From Albugo candida (Eukaryota > Oomycota > Peronosporomycetes > Albuginales > Albuginaceae), in contig CAJNAR010000168.1 in the NCBI GenBank assembly GCA_905220665.1, positions 1 to 64,000 on the forward strand: DNA of 64,000 nt, in the 5' to 3' direction. The notes under the pieces are model-generated. The model saw only the letters and a program-made list of their open reading frames with translations, was not told the DNA's origin and did no database searches. Shown here piece by piece: positions 11,520 to 21,157 of the stretch (its first letter is position 1; every line of letters begins with the position of its first letter). The translations under genes and the position numbers were made by a program.

Positions 11520-11563
11520 CATCGTTACCTTGTAGTTAGATGAATGACTACAAGGTAACGATG
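11520..11563. repeat. Perfect 17-bp inverted repeat with 10-nt loop
   Basis: The arm at 11520-11536 is the exact reverse complement of the arm at 11547-11563, separated by TAGATGAATG. The right arm overlaps the start of the GET4-like frame. There is no T-tract to suggest a terminator, and the left flank is unrelated to the right beyond the arms. It could be a small fold-back duplication formed at a break. Confidence 0.9.
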
Positions 11564-11796
11564 ATCACGGTGCTCTGCAGATGTATACGACATCGTTCAT
11601 GCGGACAGTGAAAAGCGAAGAATCGGTGTATCAGCGAACTGAATATATCGAATTGGCTTCACAGGCTGCTAAGACACTGTTGAAGCATAAGCAAGCAAGT
11701 GCGGCAGCCGAAATAGCTAACTCAATGCTCACCGTCTTTCAGATTATCAATGCACAAATGATGAGTATAGAAAAAGTTCGCGGCCATTTTTACTGA
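11555..11796 (+). pseudogene. GET4-like N-terminal fragment (probable remnant)
   Basis: From the right arm of the hairpin the frame reads D-D-H-G-A-L-Q-M-Y, continues through an AEYIELA-like helix and then KHKQASAAAEIANSML. This resembles the first helices of GET4 (TRC40-pathway tail-anchored protein insertion), where GALQxY and a later 'xxGAxxFLxxxQ' helix occur. Family proteins run to about 300 residues. Here only about 80 are present before a TGA, no in-frame ATG lies before the conserved part, and I found no later GET4 exons in the next 600 bases. I judge it a truncated remnant. It could also be a real exon whose partners I cannot see. Confidence 0.35.
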
Positions 11797-12443
11797 ACTC
11801 TGCAGAGGATCAGAAAATCACAGAACGATAAGAACGCTTCAGATCAAGTGAAATGGTATTTGCCGCATAGCCAGCGCTCTATCAAACAACCGAATCAAAC
11901 TTTCCACCAGCAGCACCTCCGTCTGTTCTTTAACTTGCAGCGTGCGACAGCAACTTGACGATTTGCAGGAATCAGCGCCACGCATCTTCCACGGCTTTAT
12001 ATTATTATTTACTTACAATAGCTGTTGGAGTGATAGCTGGAGACTTTGTCGGCATATTTAGCACCTCTTATCTGATGCATTGAAAAAGAAAGAGGCTCAA
12101 TGCTGCAAACTCGCACTCGATACTTGTATTTCTGTGTTGTTATAGTCAAAAATAATACAGCGGTGTCAGTGGCACATGGCAACATAAACACCCTCGATCA
12201 TGACTGTGCCCTCCACCTGCTTGACTTTGCTTAGTCTACAGCGAATAAAGTGATAAGCGGATGAATACTTGAAATTCTATCATCACCTCAAAGCATGATA
12301 CGGAAGCTCGACGGTCACATTGACATCCAATAGCAGCTTCTGATACGGGAATTGACGGAATTGGGGTCCAAGGCGTCAGTCAATTCTCAAAGTGCGAGTT
12401 GTATGCCGGCCATTTGAATGGTAAAAGCTCGGCAGCTGTGTGG
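11797..12443. other. Intergenic interval
   Basis: Only short frames with no recognisable content. It lies between the GET4-like fragment and the 3' end of the MnmE gene. Confidence 0.5.
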
Positions 12444-14124
12444 TCATTTTCCGATACAGAATTCCTGAAAGATGACGTCTAACACTTGCTCTACATCCAC
12501 GCGGCCGAGGATACGGCCAATACAATCAACCGCGCGACGCAAATGCTCTGCTGCAAACTCGCTTTCGTACGGATTGGCAAGAAACTCCTGCAGATAAGCA
12601 GTACAGTTCTCAAGATGTTGGCGATGACGTTCGCGTGTGATGATGCTTGCATCCGACGACGATACTTTGGCTTGGACACTTTCTCCAATTGTTTCGATTA
12701 GAGCGTCGATGCCGCTTCCTTTCAAACAAGAAATAAATTGAATACGCTCTGCTGAAATTGATGAGCGACTTGCAATCGACCGCCGAAGGTCCTCCAATGT
12801 GGATGCATCGTCTATCAAATCGCTTTTGTTGCACACAATGATCGTGTTTGCGTTCTCCACTTTTCCGAGATCTTCCCATTCGCTTTGGAACAACTAAACA
12901 GAGGATTTGGATGCTAAATAATTCGAGCACATAGGCAGAATCGCGGACGTACCTCTCCATCGACCATCAGTAAGCGAATGTCAGCCTCTTCTGCACACTC
13001 GCGTGCCCGTTCGACACCAATTTTTTCAATCACATTATCTGTTTCTCGTATTCCTGCTGTGTCGCACAAAACAACTGCATATCCTTTCAAATTCAGGGGC
13101 ACTCGCACAATATCACGTGTGGTGCCCGCAATGGATGAAACGATCGCAGCAGGTCGTTGAGCAAGGTAATTCAAAAGACTACTTTTCCCGGCATTTGGTG
13201 GTCCAATAATGGCGACTTGAATACCATTCCGAAGTAATTCTCCTCTCCTTCCATCGTTCAAGTGGTATTTCATACGTGACTGCAGGTCCTTTGCACGTTC
13301 GACCATTTTCGCATATGAGGAGTCAGTGACATCATCTTCGTCATCACCAAAATCTATCATGGCTTCCGTATACGCAAGAAAAGTGATAAGAGATTGCTGC
13401 CATTTTTCGAATGTCTCTCCATTGCGACCCGATAGCTGTCGTAGCGCTTGCGATCTCTGAGACTCTGTTTCGGCACTCAAAAGGTCTGCTAGCGCTTCCA
13501 CTTGCATGAGGTTCATTTTCTGATTTTCAAATGCTCGCTCAGTGAACTCGCCAGGCTCAGCGATTCGGTACCGCTATATAGAATTGATAGAACGATATAT
13601 CGTTGGATGATGGACGTACTGGGACTGTTGATAACGCTTGTAATACACCAGAAATCACAGCCGAACTCCCGTGAACCTGAAATTCAATGGTATCCTCCCC
13701 TGTGAAGCTTTATATATTGTTAGAGATGATTGTATTGTAACTAATAATAATATCGCATACCTTTTTGGTTCGGGAAAATGGAGAACAACGGCGTCGTCTA
13801 AATGCTCTTTAGTGACGGGATGATAGAGTTTGCGAAATGTCGCTCTGATAAAATTATGGCAATCAAATGGTATGGGGACTGCTTCAACGTACTATACATT
13901 CTAGGTGCAAGTGCGGATTGCTTGGTTTGTTTACTGAGAGCATCGACGCACTGTGTTGCATCAGGACCTGATACACGAATGATTCCAACACCTGCACGTC
14001 CTTGAGCTGTAGATAAAGCGAAGATAGTATCGTTTCGAGCGCGTTCCTTCATCGAGCACGTCCATCGAGCACAACTGAAGCGACTGGCTTTCGAAGCTGT
14101 ATGGCGTATATTCATCATAATCAT
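12444..14124 (-). CDS. mnmE: tRNA-modification GTPase MnmE/MSS1, mitochondrial
   Basis: MnmE works with MnmG to put the 5-taurinomethyl or carboxymethylaminomethyl group on wobble U34 of mitochondrial tRNAs. Five exons join in phase (14124-13898, 13844-13761, 13707-13620, 13573-12953, 12893-12444), giving 489 residues. The start ATG at 14124 yields an Arg/Ser-rich, acid-poor leader typical of mitochondrial import. The N-domain follows ([20 protein letters not shown], then [13 protein letters not shown] and [11 protein letters not shown]). The G domain has GPPNAGKSS (G1), GTTRD (G2), DTAGI (G3) and NKSD (G4). The protein ends in FCIGK, the conserved C-x-G-K terminus with the catalytic Cys. Length and motif order match the family. 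The reading frame is open upstream of 14124 but lacks an earlier convincing start. Confidence 0.93.
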
Positions 14125-14908
14125 ACTTCTACGTGCTCTGTATTTCACAGAATACAAGGCCCCTTCACTGATTGGCTGAAGTAGCCGATCAAAAATGGAC
14201 TTTTGACACAAGTTGCGTTGCGGTAACGATAAGTACGGCGTCATTGATAATGTGAACGTCTTAAAGGCATCAGAAAAAGAAGGATTTTGATTGGTTCGGC
14301 TGGCGCAGCAACCATTCACAATCTTGAATACCGAAGGGGAATTTGTAGCTCTGTTATGACATGTAACCGATCTTTGATTGGTGGAATTTAATGTGAAGAC
14401 TACAAAAATGCTAGCATCATTCTGCGGGACATAAAAACCGGTCCATATGGCGTCAATGCTTTCAAAACACTGAGTCTTGACGTTTTTGATAAACTCGAGC
14501 AATTTTAAGGACTGGACGATGCTCGTTGTGGAATGCTGCGAATGCTGAAGAAAAGCGAGCTATAGGATTCTTTTCCTGTAATAATTACAAATAAGCAGGA
14601 TCTTACAAATGCAATAGGTTCGACAGTAGAATTGTTTCTCCCCGCCTTTAGTCATCGTCGGTGGTTTCTCCAAGCGATCAGCGATGATGGCCATGCGAGA
14701 GTGAATCGGTTTCATGCAAATTTTGAGGATAATAATAATCGGAATTTTTTCTACTTGCAGAGAGCATATGGATTCTTTAATGAATCCACGCGATGAGACT
14801 TTTCATGCTGAAAACGAAGATTGATTGTATTTGGAATCGACCAAAGTAAAGTTTTGTTTCTTAACTTCCTTGCTATCAACACTAGTAATGCTCGCTATGC
14901 TTCAGCTA
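14125..14908. other. Intergenic interval between MnmE and the V-ATPase F subunit gene
   Basis: The MnmE frame stays open leftward to about 14502 without a good ATG. I see no other coding signal; it probably holds the MnmE promoter and the 3' end of the next gene. Confidence 0.5.
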
Positions 14909-15377
14909 TCACGGCGTTTCTCCGAGCATGAGATTGACTCGTTTCATTATATAGTCTTTGGACGGGTCATACGGCGAATCTTTGCTTGGAATCTCTAATA
15001 TTGTAGGAATAGTTTTGTCATAAGCTGTTAATAAGTGACGAATTTCTTCTGCAATCTACATCGCAGAGCAAAGCGACAATGAGCGTACTTCAGCTGAATC
15101 GATCGCAAATACATGCCTGTTGAGTGATTAGTAGAATGGCTATATCATCCCGTGTGGTCAGCGTCCGAAATGTCGATTCAATCACCGAAATTGGTGTATC
15201 TGAAAACGGCAAAAAAAGTGAGCTTCTCGCGCAAAATAAATCACACAAAAGAGTACTCGAATTTACAACAAGGAAATTGCATCCTTCTGCAGTGCGATGT
15301 CCTATTCCCGCCAATATAAAGCCTGTAACAGTGTCCTCATCGCCAATGACGGCGACCAGCTTTGTTCCGTCACTCAT
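14909..15377 (-). CDS. VMA7: V-type H+-ATPase subunit F (Vma7)
   Basis: Subunit F sits in the central stalk of the V1 sector and couples ATP hydrolysis to rotation at vacuolar and endosomal membranes. Three exons (15377-15257, 15199-15117, 15055-14909) give 116 residues, the usual size. Family motifs are clear: VAVIGDEDTVTGF at the start, NFLVV, then STFRTL-TRDDIAILLI, and the last exon with ILEIPSKDSPYDPSKD. Intron 1 is a normal GTACTC...CAG. Intron 2 begins GCATGT right after the codons for QQ. Only this GC donor keeps the conserved LITQQ-IAEEIR reading in phase, and the nearby GT (GTATTT) breaks it. The gene diverges from the neighbour at 15470 with a spacer under 100 bases. Confidence 0.93.
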
Positions 15378-15469
15378 ATCTTTAAGTCAACTTTAGCGTA
15401 CTTTATCGTACTTATCACGACAGCTGATATTCGTACTTTACAAAGTACATGTTGGTACTTTAACGAGAC

Positions 15470-16824
15470 ATGACCGCCCTGACGAATCATTCAAACAACT
15501 CTCGCTTGCTTCAAGGGCTTTTACCGCGTGAAACAGCGACCGGAGAACCAAAAACGATTGCTCAGTACTACAATGCAGTGTCTAATCTGGTTGAAATCAA
15601 TAGAAAGATTACAAAGCAACGGTATGCATGCAGAATCTCGTAAACAAAAATCATCTCAGCAAACCTGTGCGGCAGAAAATATAATCTAATACGTCGCTTC
15701 AAAGCATGCTATCACGGCTATGAATCCGTTATTAACCGAACAAAAAGGGTGGACTCAAGGTGTAGTCTCTCTCTCTCTATTACTTCCAACAACCACGCAC
15801 ATTATCACAACTATCGGTAGATTTATCGCACAAACAAACGGAAGCAACAAATACTACCGGACCAGCAATCTGATACCAACAAGCAATCTAATTCCGGGAA
15901 CTGAATTGAATGCATCGCCTTTAGGAGTCCGCCCAAACATAGCCAACGCCGCTTTGCAGGCGCAAATACAGCAACGAACAGCCACATTGAAGCCTGTCCC
16001 ACGCACGTAGAGCGTTTTTACTTGATCACTCCATCGGCGCTCACAGTACCGCGCTCTTATCATAGCATCCACAGACCCCGGTACCAAGACCTCCAGTCAA
16101 ATTAATCCGATTTACCTCAAGCGATCAGACTATCGAATTGGAGCAACCGTTATGATCAGAGTATGCAGAGCACATTTTATAATTGTTATTTGATAACAGT
16201 CACTCACGTTTCGTCATGCAAAGCACACAGCAGATCTAGTAGCTTGCGGGGCACGCCAGCTTGTTGGAAAATCGGTATTTGTCAATTCATTACTAAAACA
16301 TCTCGGTCTAAGTTCGGTTGATTCAGGGTCGAATCGTGACGACACCACAAGTATACGGACAGGAATTGTACTCGGTTTATATAGACGAACATGAAGCACT
16401 TTTCCATGTACCGTTCAATTCGCTGGTTCTTGTCGGTGCACGTAGAGAGTCTCCCCCACCAGCAGTGTCGGTAAGATGTGCGAAACGCACCTATGCGTTT
16501 CCTCTTAAGCAATATGGTACTTAGGCTGCGACGAGTACAACAACCAGTACTGCTTCGTCCTACACACAGCCAACATCCAATTCAACTAGTAAAACCTCAT
16601 TGGAGGAGACGAAATTGGAGCACTCGTTGCAGCTACATCGACTGATGCAACAACAATATCGCGAAATTCAAGTGTTACAGCAACAGTACGCAGAAAGTAG
16701 AGTAATCAATCCCAGCGCTCTTCCAGCAATACAAAAAGAGCTGTCAAAGCTGCGATTAGTCCATTTGGCGCAAGTACAAACTTTAAAGAGCAAACAAGCT
16801 TTGGATTTATTAGGAAAGCAATAA
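15470..16824 (+). CDS. Unrecognised 326-aa protein with SH3/Tudor-like core and Gln-rich helix
   Basis: Seven exons can be joined in phase: 15470-15621, 15676-15759, 15821-16006, 16097-16160, 16224-16274, 16327-16470 and 16525-16824. I do not recognise the family. The N-terminal third is helical (TIAQYYNAVSNLVEINRK) followed by a basic RKYNLIRRFKACYHGYESV segment. The middle (about residues 160-230) reads like a small beta-barrel: YRIGATVMIR, GRIVTTPQVYG, YSVYIDEHEALFHVPF. That spacing recalls KOW or Tudor/SH3 barrels. A PPPA and Ser/Thr-rich linker leads to a Gln-rich C-terminal coiled coil (LMQQQYREIQVLQQQY). The layout suggests a nuclear or chromatin protein, but this is inference. Exon 5 (51 bases) and its acceptor are the least certain. 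Confidence 0.6.
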
Positions 16825-16941
16825 TACTTAGTATTATGTGGTAGCCACTATTTGTAGCACCGTTTTGATTGATCAAAAGCTTATCTTTCTACCAATCAGC
16901 ATCTTAGAGTCAGTCTTCATGTGTATAGCGCGCACACGAAG

Positions 16942-17865
16942 ATGAACTCAAACCCACTCTCAAGCAAGCTGGAAAAATGGAAAATTTGGCAGTATCAGGA
17001 TCATCAGCATGAACCATGGGATGCGCAGCCCGCCTGTTATTTGACTGATTTCATTCTCGCGCTACAAATGGCTTTGAACGTGTACAAGCTGTATCAACCT
17101 CATCCGATGCAGCATTTACATCGTGTCTGGTATACATTATTTTTCGCAACGATGGGTATAGCGGCTTTTATTGGAGGTATACTTCATTTATATGCGAATG
17201 ATCTATACACAGCCTTGCGCCATGAAGACTCGGAACAATTGACCTTACTGACAAAATTGCATATCTTTGGGTATTTCTCTGTGAAGGCTTCTCGAGTAGC
17301 ATTAGACTCTTATATCTGGCTTCTTTGGCGAATCGTATTGATCACTTTTGGAATGAATGCATACAGTCTTATATGCTGGACAGCAAGACGCCATCTACCG
17401 GCAGAAAAAGCTACGTATGTGCTTGGAGGATTTGGGCTACTATACTTTATGATCGTTGTGCTGGCGCTTTACACAATGAATGCTGTCATGCTTTTATTCG
17501 GTTCTATACCTGCATTATGCTTTGGTGTACACAGTGTTATACAAGCTTGGAAACGATATAAAGTGGAAAGTGTACTGACAAGCGACGAATTCGAGCGAAT
17601 CACTACTGCTGAATCTGACGAGTTTCGATACGACCGCAAGATATTGCTGCTCGAAGGACTGATTTATGGTATATTTCTGGTCAGTTCCGCATGTCAAGCT
17701 GGCCGAGTAAGTCCGAGTAATCACTACTTCAATCACAACGCATTGAGTCATGTACTCACTGGCGTTGCCGCGCACTTGATGCTGCTCCATTATTACCGCA
17801 GCTGTATTTTAATGTCCACTACGATGAGTATAAGTAATACTTCGAAAGATTCAAAGGCGTGCTAG
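16942..17865 (+). CDS. Multipass membrane protein, function unknown (307 aa)
   Basis: This is an intronless frame. The first ATG is at 16942 (the frame extends 7 codons upstream from a GTG, which I exclude). About seven hydrophobic segments are visible, near residues 35-52, 62-84, 118-147, 158-178, 180-201, 234-252 and 267-291. His residues lie at membrane edges (GGILHLY, VAAHLMLLHYY). That pattern occurs in several uncharacterised seven-helix families, but I cannot assign it to a named one. The loop at 205-235 is charged. It follows the 326-aa gene by about 120 bases on the same strand. Confidence 0.75.
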   Translation: MNSNPLSSKLEKWKIWQYQDHQHEPWDAQPACYLTDFILALQMALNVYKLYQPHPMQHLHRVWYTLFFATMGIAAFIGGILHLYANDLYTALRHEDSEQLTLLTKLHIFGYFSVKASRVALDSYIWLLWRIVLITFGMNAYSLICWTARRHLPAEKATYVLGGFGLLYFMIVVLALYTMNAVMLLFGSIPALCFGVHSVIQAWKRYKVESVLTSDEFERITTAESDEFRYDRKILLLEGLIYGIFLVSSACQAGRVSPSNHYFNHNALSHVLTGVAAHLMLLHYYRSCILMSTTMSISNTSKDSKAC

Positions 17866-18748
17866 GGAAAAGATATTTCATGTCATGTTATAGTCATGAC
17901 TCGATAGACTTTTTGTTTGAATGAATTATCTGGACAATAGACGCTGGTCGGAATCGCGAAAAAAATATATGTCACCCTTCGAACGGATGAATCATTCTCC
18001 AGGGACGCAATTACAAAGAGTGCTGGTGGATTAATAAGCATAAAAATTGCTTGCACTCAGAAAAGGAAAAAAACCAGAAACAGTGCGGCTTCATCGTGTC
18101 AACAACATTCTCGGCCACTGTAAAATGTGATTAGCAAGAAAGCAATTATTTCCCTCGTCGCTTTTCGCTTTGTAATTGTGATATTCCTTTTGAAGAGAAG
18201 TTGTTGTACGTAATTCTGTCGTCTTTGTGTCGCTTTGATGCAATTGATAGAAACGCGTATTTTTACTCGACGTTTCAGAATATCGAGTGCTTTTGACAAA
18301 ATTGTGACGGAAGGAAGTCATTGGGTAGTATAGCCACAGTGAAAACTTCAGTAAGGTGTGAATCGAATGAATGCTTCTAAGGTATCAATTTTAACATAAA
18401 CATAACTGTGGGCACCGAATCCAAATGACAAAACACTCGCACTTCAATCACTCGAGAGTTATAGTTGCCAGCAAGCAAAAAAAGAAAAGTAAGGAGTTAT
18501 ATCTCCCACAGGATCCTTGTCAATAACTTCAAATCTATCGTTGCTGAAAAGATTACAAATGCAATGTGGAAACAACATAAAAATTGATTGAAAGAAAGCG
18601 ATATCCTACCTCCAAATCGATTACGCACATTCATCATTTCCTAAAACGGCTCATTACGCCAAAAACGTCAGATTTCTTTGTTACCGTCCGATACACTCGA
18701 AATTTATTATATGTGTCGTAGTGTTTGCATATCAATTATTCTCACTAA
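17866..18748. other. Convergent intergenic interval
   Basis: About 0.9 kb between two converging genes. It contains short minus-strand frames (18091-18321) with no recognisable content and an AT-rich composition. I see nothing to annotate. Confidence 0.5.
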
Positions 18749-20148
18749 TTAGTTCAAAAATTGCTTCAAAACTTGACGTTTGTAATCCCACGCTTCAGAG
18801 TTGGCTGCTTGTAGTTGTTCATACAATTTACGTATTTCTTCCTTCAGAGGCTGCATGTCTTCCTGTCGCGCTTTTGTATCGATATGAGCGTGCCATTGAT
18901 GAAATTTAACGCCCTTGCGCGTTGTCTGCGTACAAGAAAGTTTTTTTTTGTTAGTCACGACATGAGCCTATGATCCTATGATCCTACCATCATCGCTCGC
19001 AGTACGTTTGCCAGTCGCTCGGCACCAAGCATACGGTTCCAGAAGCTGGATGTAAGTTGATGTTTCCTATATATTTCCAAAAGCTGTACATTGCTTTTCC
19101 AAAGGTGGAATCGGCGCTGAAGTCGTCTTTGATTTCCATACTTGAGCAAACGAGTGATCTGATGTATTTTGTCGCAGCTTGCTAGCGATTGCTTTGTTGG
19201 TCGAACTTGCCATCGTATAAAAGCGGAATAAACACTTCGTTGGTCAATACTATGTCGAAGTAGAATCAATTTACGGAGACTTTCTGTGCGACGGGATCGC
19301 ATCATCTCAACTTGCAGCCGTACCACGACGTCCTCGAGCTGCTGGATGCTCAGATTGCTTTGATCGAGTCCATTTGCTATAATAGAGTTTTCGCCAATCA
19401 AATGGCTGTCATCATTCTCAGAGCTTTTGCTGACCGCCTCCTGTTCTTTGCTTGCTCGTACAATTTCGGGGTGCCTTAAATTACTCAAAGTAGCGGTGTC
19501 AAGTGGATCTGAAGTAAGAGGTTACATTGATGGGATAAAAGTCATAAAAAAAATTGCAGTACCTTTTTTAGTGTAAAAGCTTCCATCGCGATAACAAGTT
19601 GCATCTTTCTTTTTGGCGTTAATTAGCGTCACTTGATGCTCCAATTTCATCGCTTTACACATTGCATTCTTCCGTGCAAGCTCTATTTCTTGGTAACCCA
19701 GCTCTAATTCATGGACTTTCTTCTCTAACTCTACTATTGTGGTATTTTTTTCACTACATTCCAAAATCTTCCGCTCATTTTGAGCTTGTAGTTCTTCCAA
19801 TGACTGACTCAGCTTGCTTAATGCGAGTTCCAAGAGCTCAATTCGACGTTTTTTTGACGCAAGTTTTGATTTTTGCAGATACGTTTTTTCCCTAAGTAGC
19901 TCATTTTCATCTTCCAACTCTTTTCTATCTATCTCAAGTGTCATGACATATTGAGCAGGCTCGTCAGCACCAATTGCTTCGACTTTTTCCTTTTGTGTCT
20001 CCTCACCATCCAATGTGTTTTTATCAGTGTTGTAATAGAAAAAATATTCATCATTAGTGTTTTTATTGTCCTTATCATCGATATTGCTGATCATCCCCTT
20101 CTCTGCTCGAATACTGGGTAATGGCATGCGTCCACCAGGATGGCTCAT
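18749..20148 (-). CDS. Coiled-coil protein with F-x-x-W (Sfi1-like) repeats
   Basis: Three exons (20148-19563, 19508-18988, 18925-18749) give 427 residues. The first half is a long charged coiled coil (about residues 65-195: EIDRKELEDENELLREK and onward). The second half carries helices with an aromatic-x-x-Trp pattern: AFIRW, RFHLWK, FHQWH. That resembles the centrin-binding repeats of Sfi1-type or other basal-body and centrosomal proteins. Another charged helix closes the protein. Introns are GTACTG...CAG and GTAGGA...CAG, both in phase. I infer a cytoskeletal or centrosome/basal-body role. No enzyme motif is present, and myosin-tail-like resemblance alone would not be informative. Confidence 0.75.
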
Positions 20149-21157
20149 TTTAGTGTCTTTTGAAGATCGCTAATGCAGCTATGTGTATGATTGGTTTATA
20201 AGGAGGTTGTTCCGAGTTGATTGGTGAATAGCACTGTAGTAAATGATAAGTCCTATGTGGCGATTTTGTGAATTGTTACAGCAAATATGATACATCGAAT
20301 AGCTGACTTATAGAATCGTTCTGCGAGTTTATGTATTTAGATGACTTTGATGCGTTCTTTGTCTAGGATGGAAGCTGCTTTGAAGGTTTCTGACGTCGTC
20401 TGCAGGCTTTATAATCACTAACAAAGGTGCTGCAACGCGCGTTATAGTATTTGACTGCACGCGAAGATGAAGTGGAAGACGAATATGAGGTGAGTTTAGT
20501 GAGATGGTTTTGTAGGCATTCTCATTTCTGAACCGATTTCAAATTGTATTGATGCAGAGAAAGCGCTTGTATTGAGTTGAATTGACTTTAACCTGTATGG
20601 CTCTCTGTGCTTCGTTCATCAGCGATGTCGTTACATAAACTCACAACTCCTGCTTCAGTGTACTTTCGAATGATAAATAAACAAAAATCACGCTTCGTAA
20701 TTACAAGTGCTAGCATTGACTCACTTAGGAATGTCAAACTATAATCGAAATATCACTCAAATGTGTACACCTGTAATACTCGTACACATAGCCAAGACAA
20801 TCAAAGAAGTAAAAGGTATCTTTATCAAATCATGGTGATAACACAAGATTGATAGATTCAAGCTGCTTCCCTGCAAAATCAATCGGAATTTTTAAAATGA
20901 ATTCGCGTCCAACATCGTTACAATAATTTCTCTTGCTGCTTTTCCATACTTAAATTGCGATGGCTAGGTTCAATCACATCACCTCGTGTTGCGCATTTGG
21001 TTATCCGTGTACTCTTGTAACTCGACAGGGTTGCCTTTTTCGGCTCTTTAGTTGTCACGACCGTGAGTAGGTCATTTCCACGCACTGTGTGTAGTAATGT
21101 GTAGAAGCTACGATCCAAAACTGACCATTGTGCGAGATCTGTTGCGCACCCGTATGA
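20149..21157. other. Intergenic interval with an open frame following XPF
   Basis: Mostly AT-rich sequence without genes. The last 240 bases (20918-21157) are open on the minus strand in the same frame as XPF, directly after its TAG, for 79 codons to TAA. They show no domain, so I leave them outside the gene. Confidence 0.5.

Noticed and set aside
13798..14502. MnmE starting at 14502 with a long N-terminal extension
   Set aside because: The frame opens with TTG and the extra 126 residues do not resemble MnmE; ATG 14124 gives a proper mitochondrial leader.
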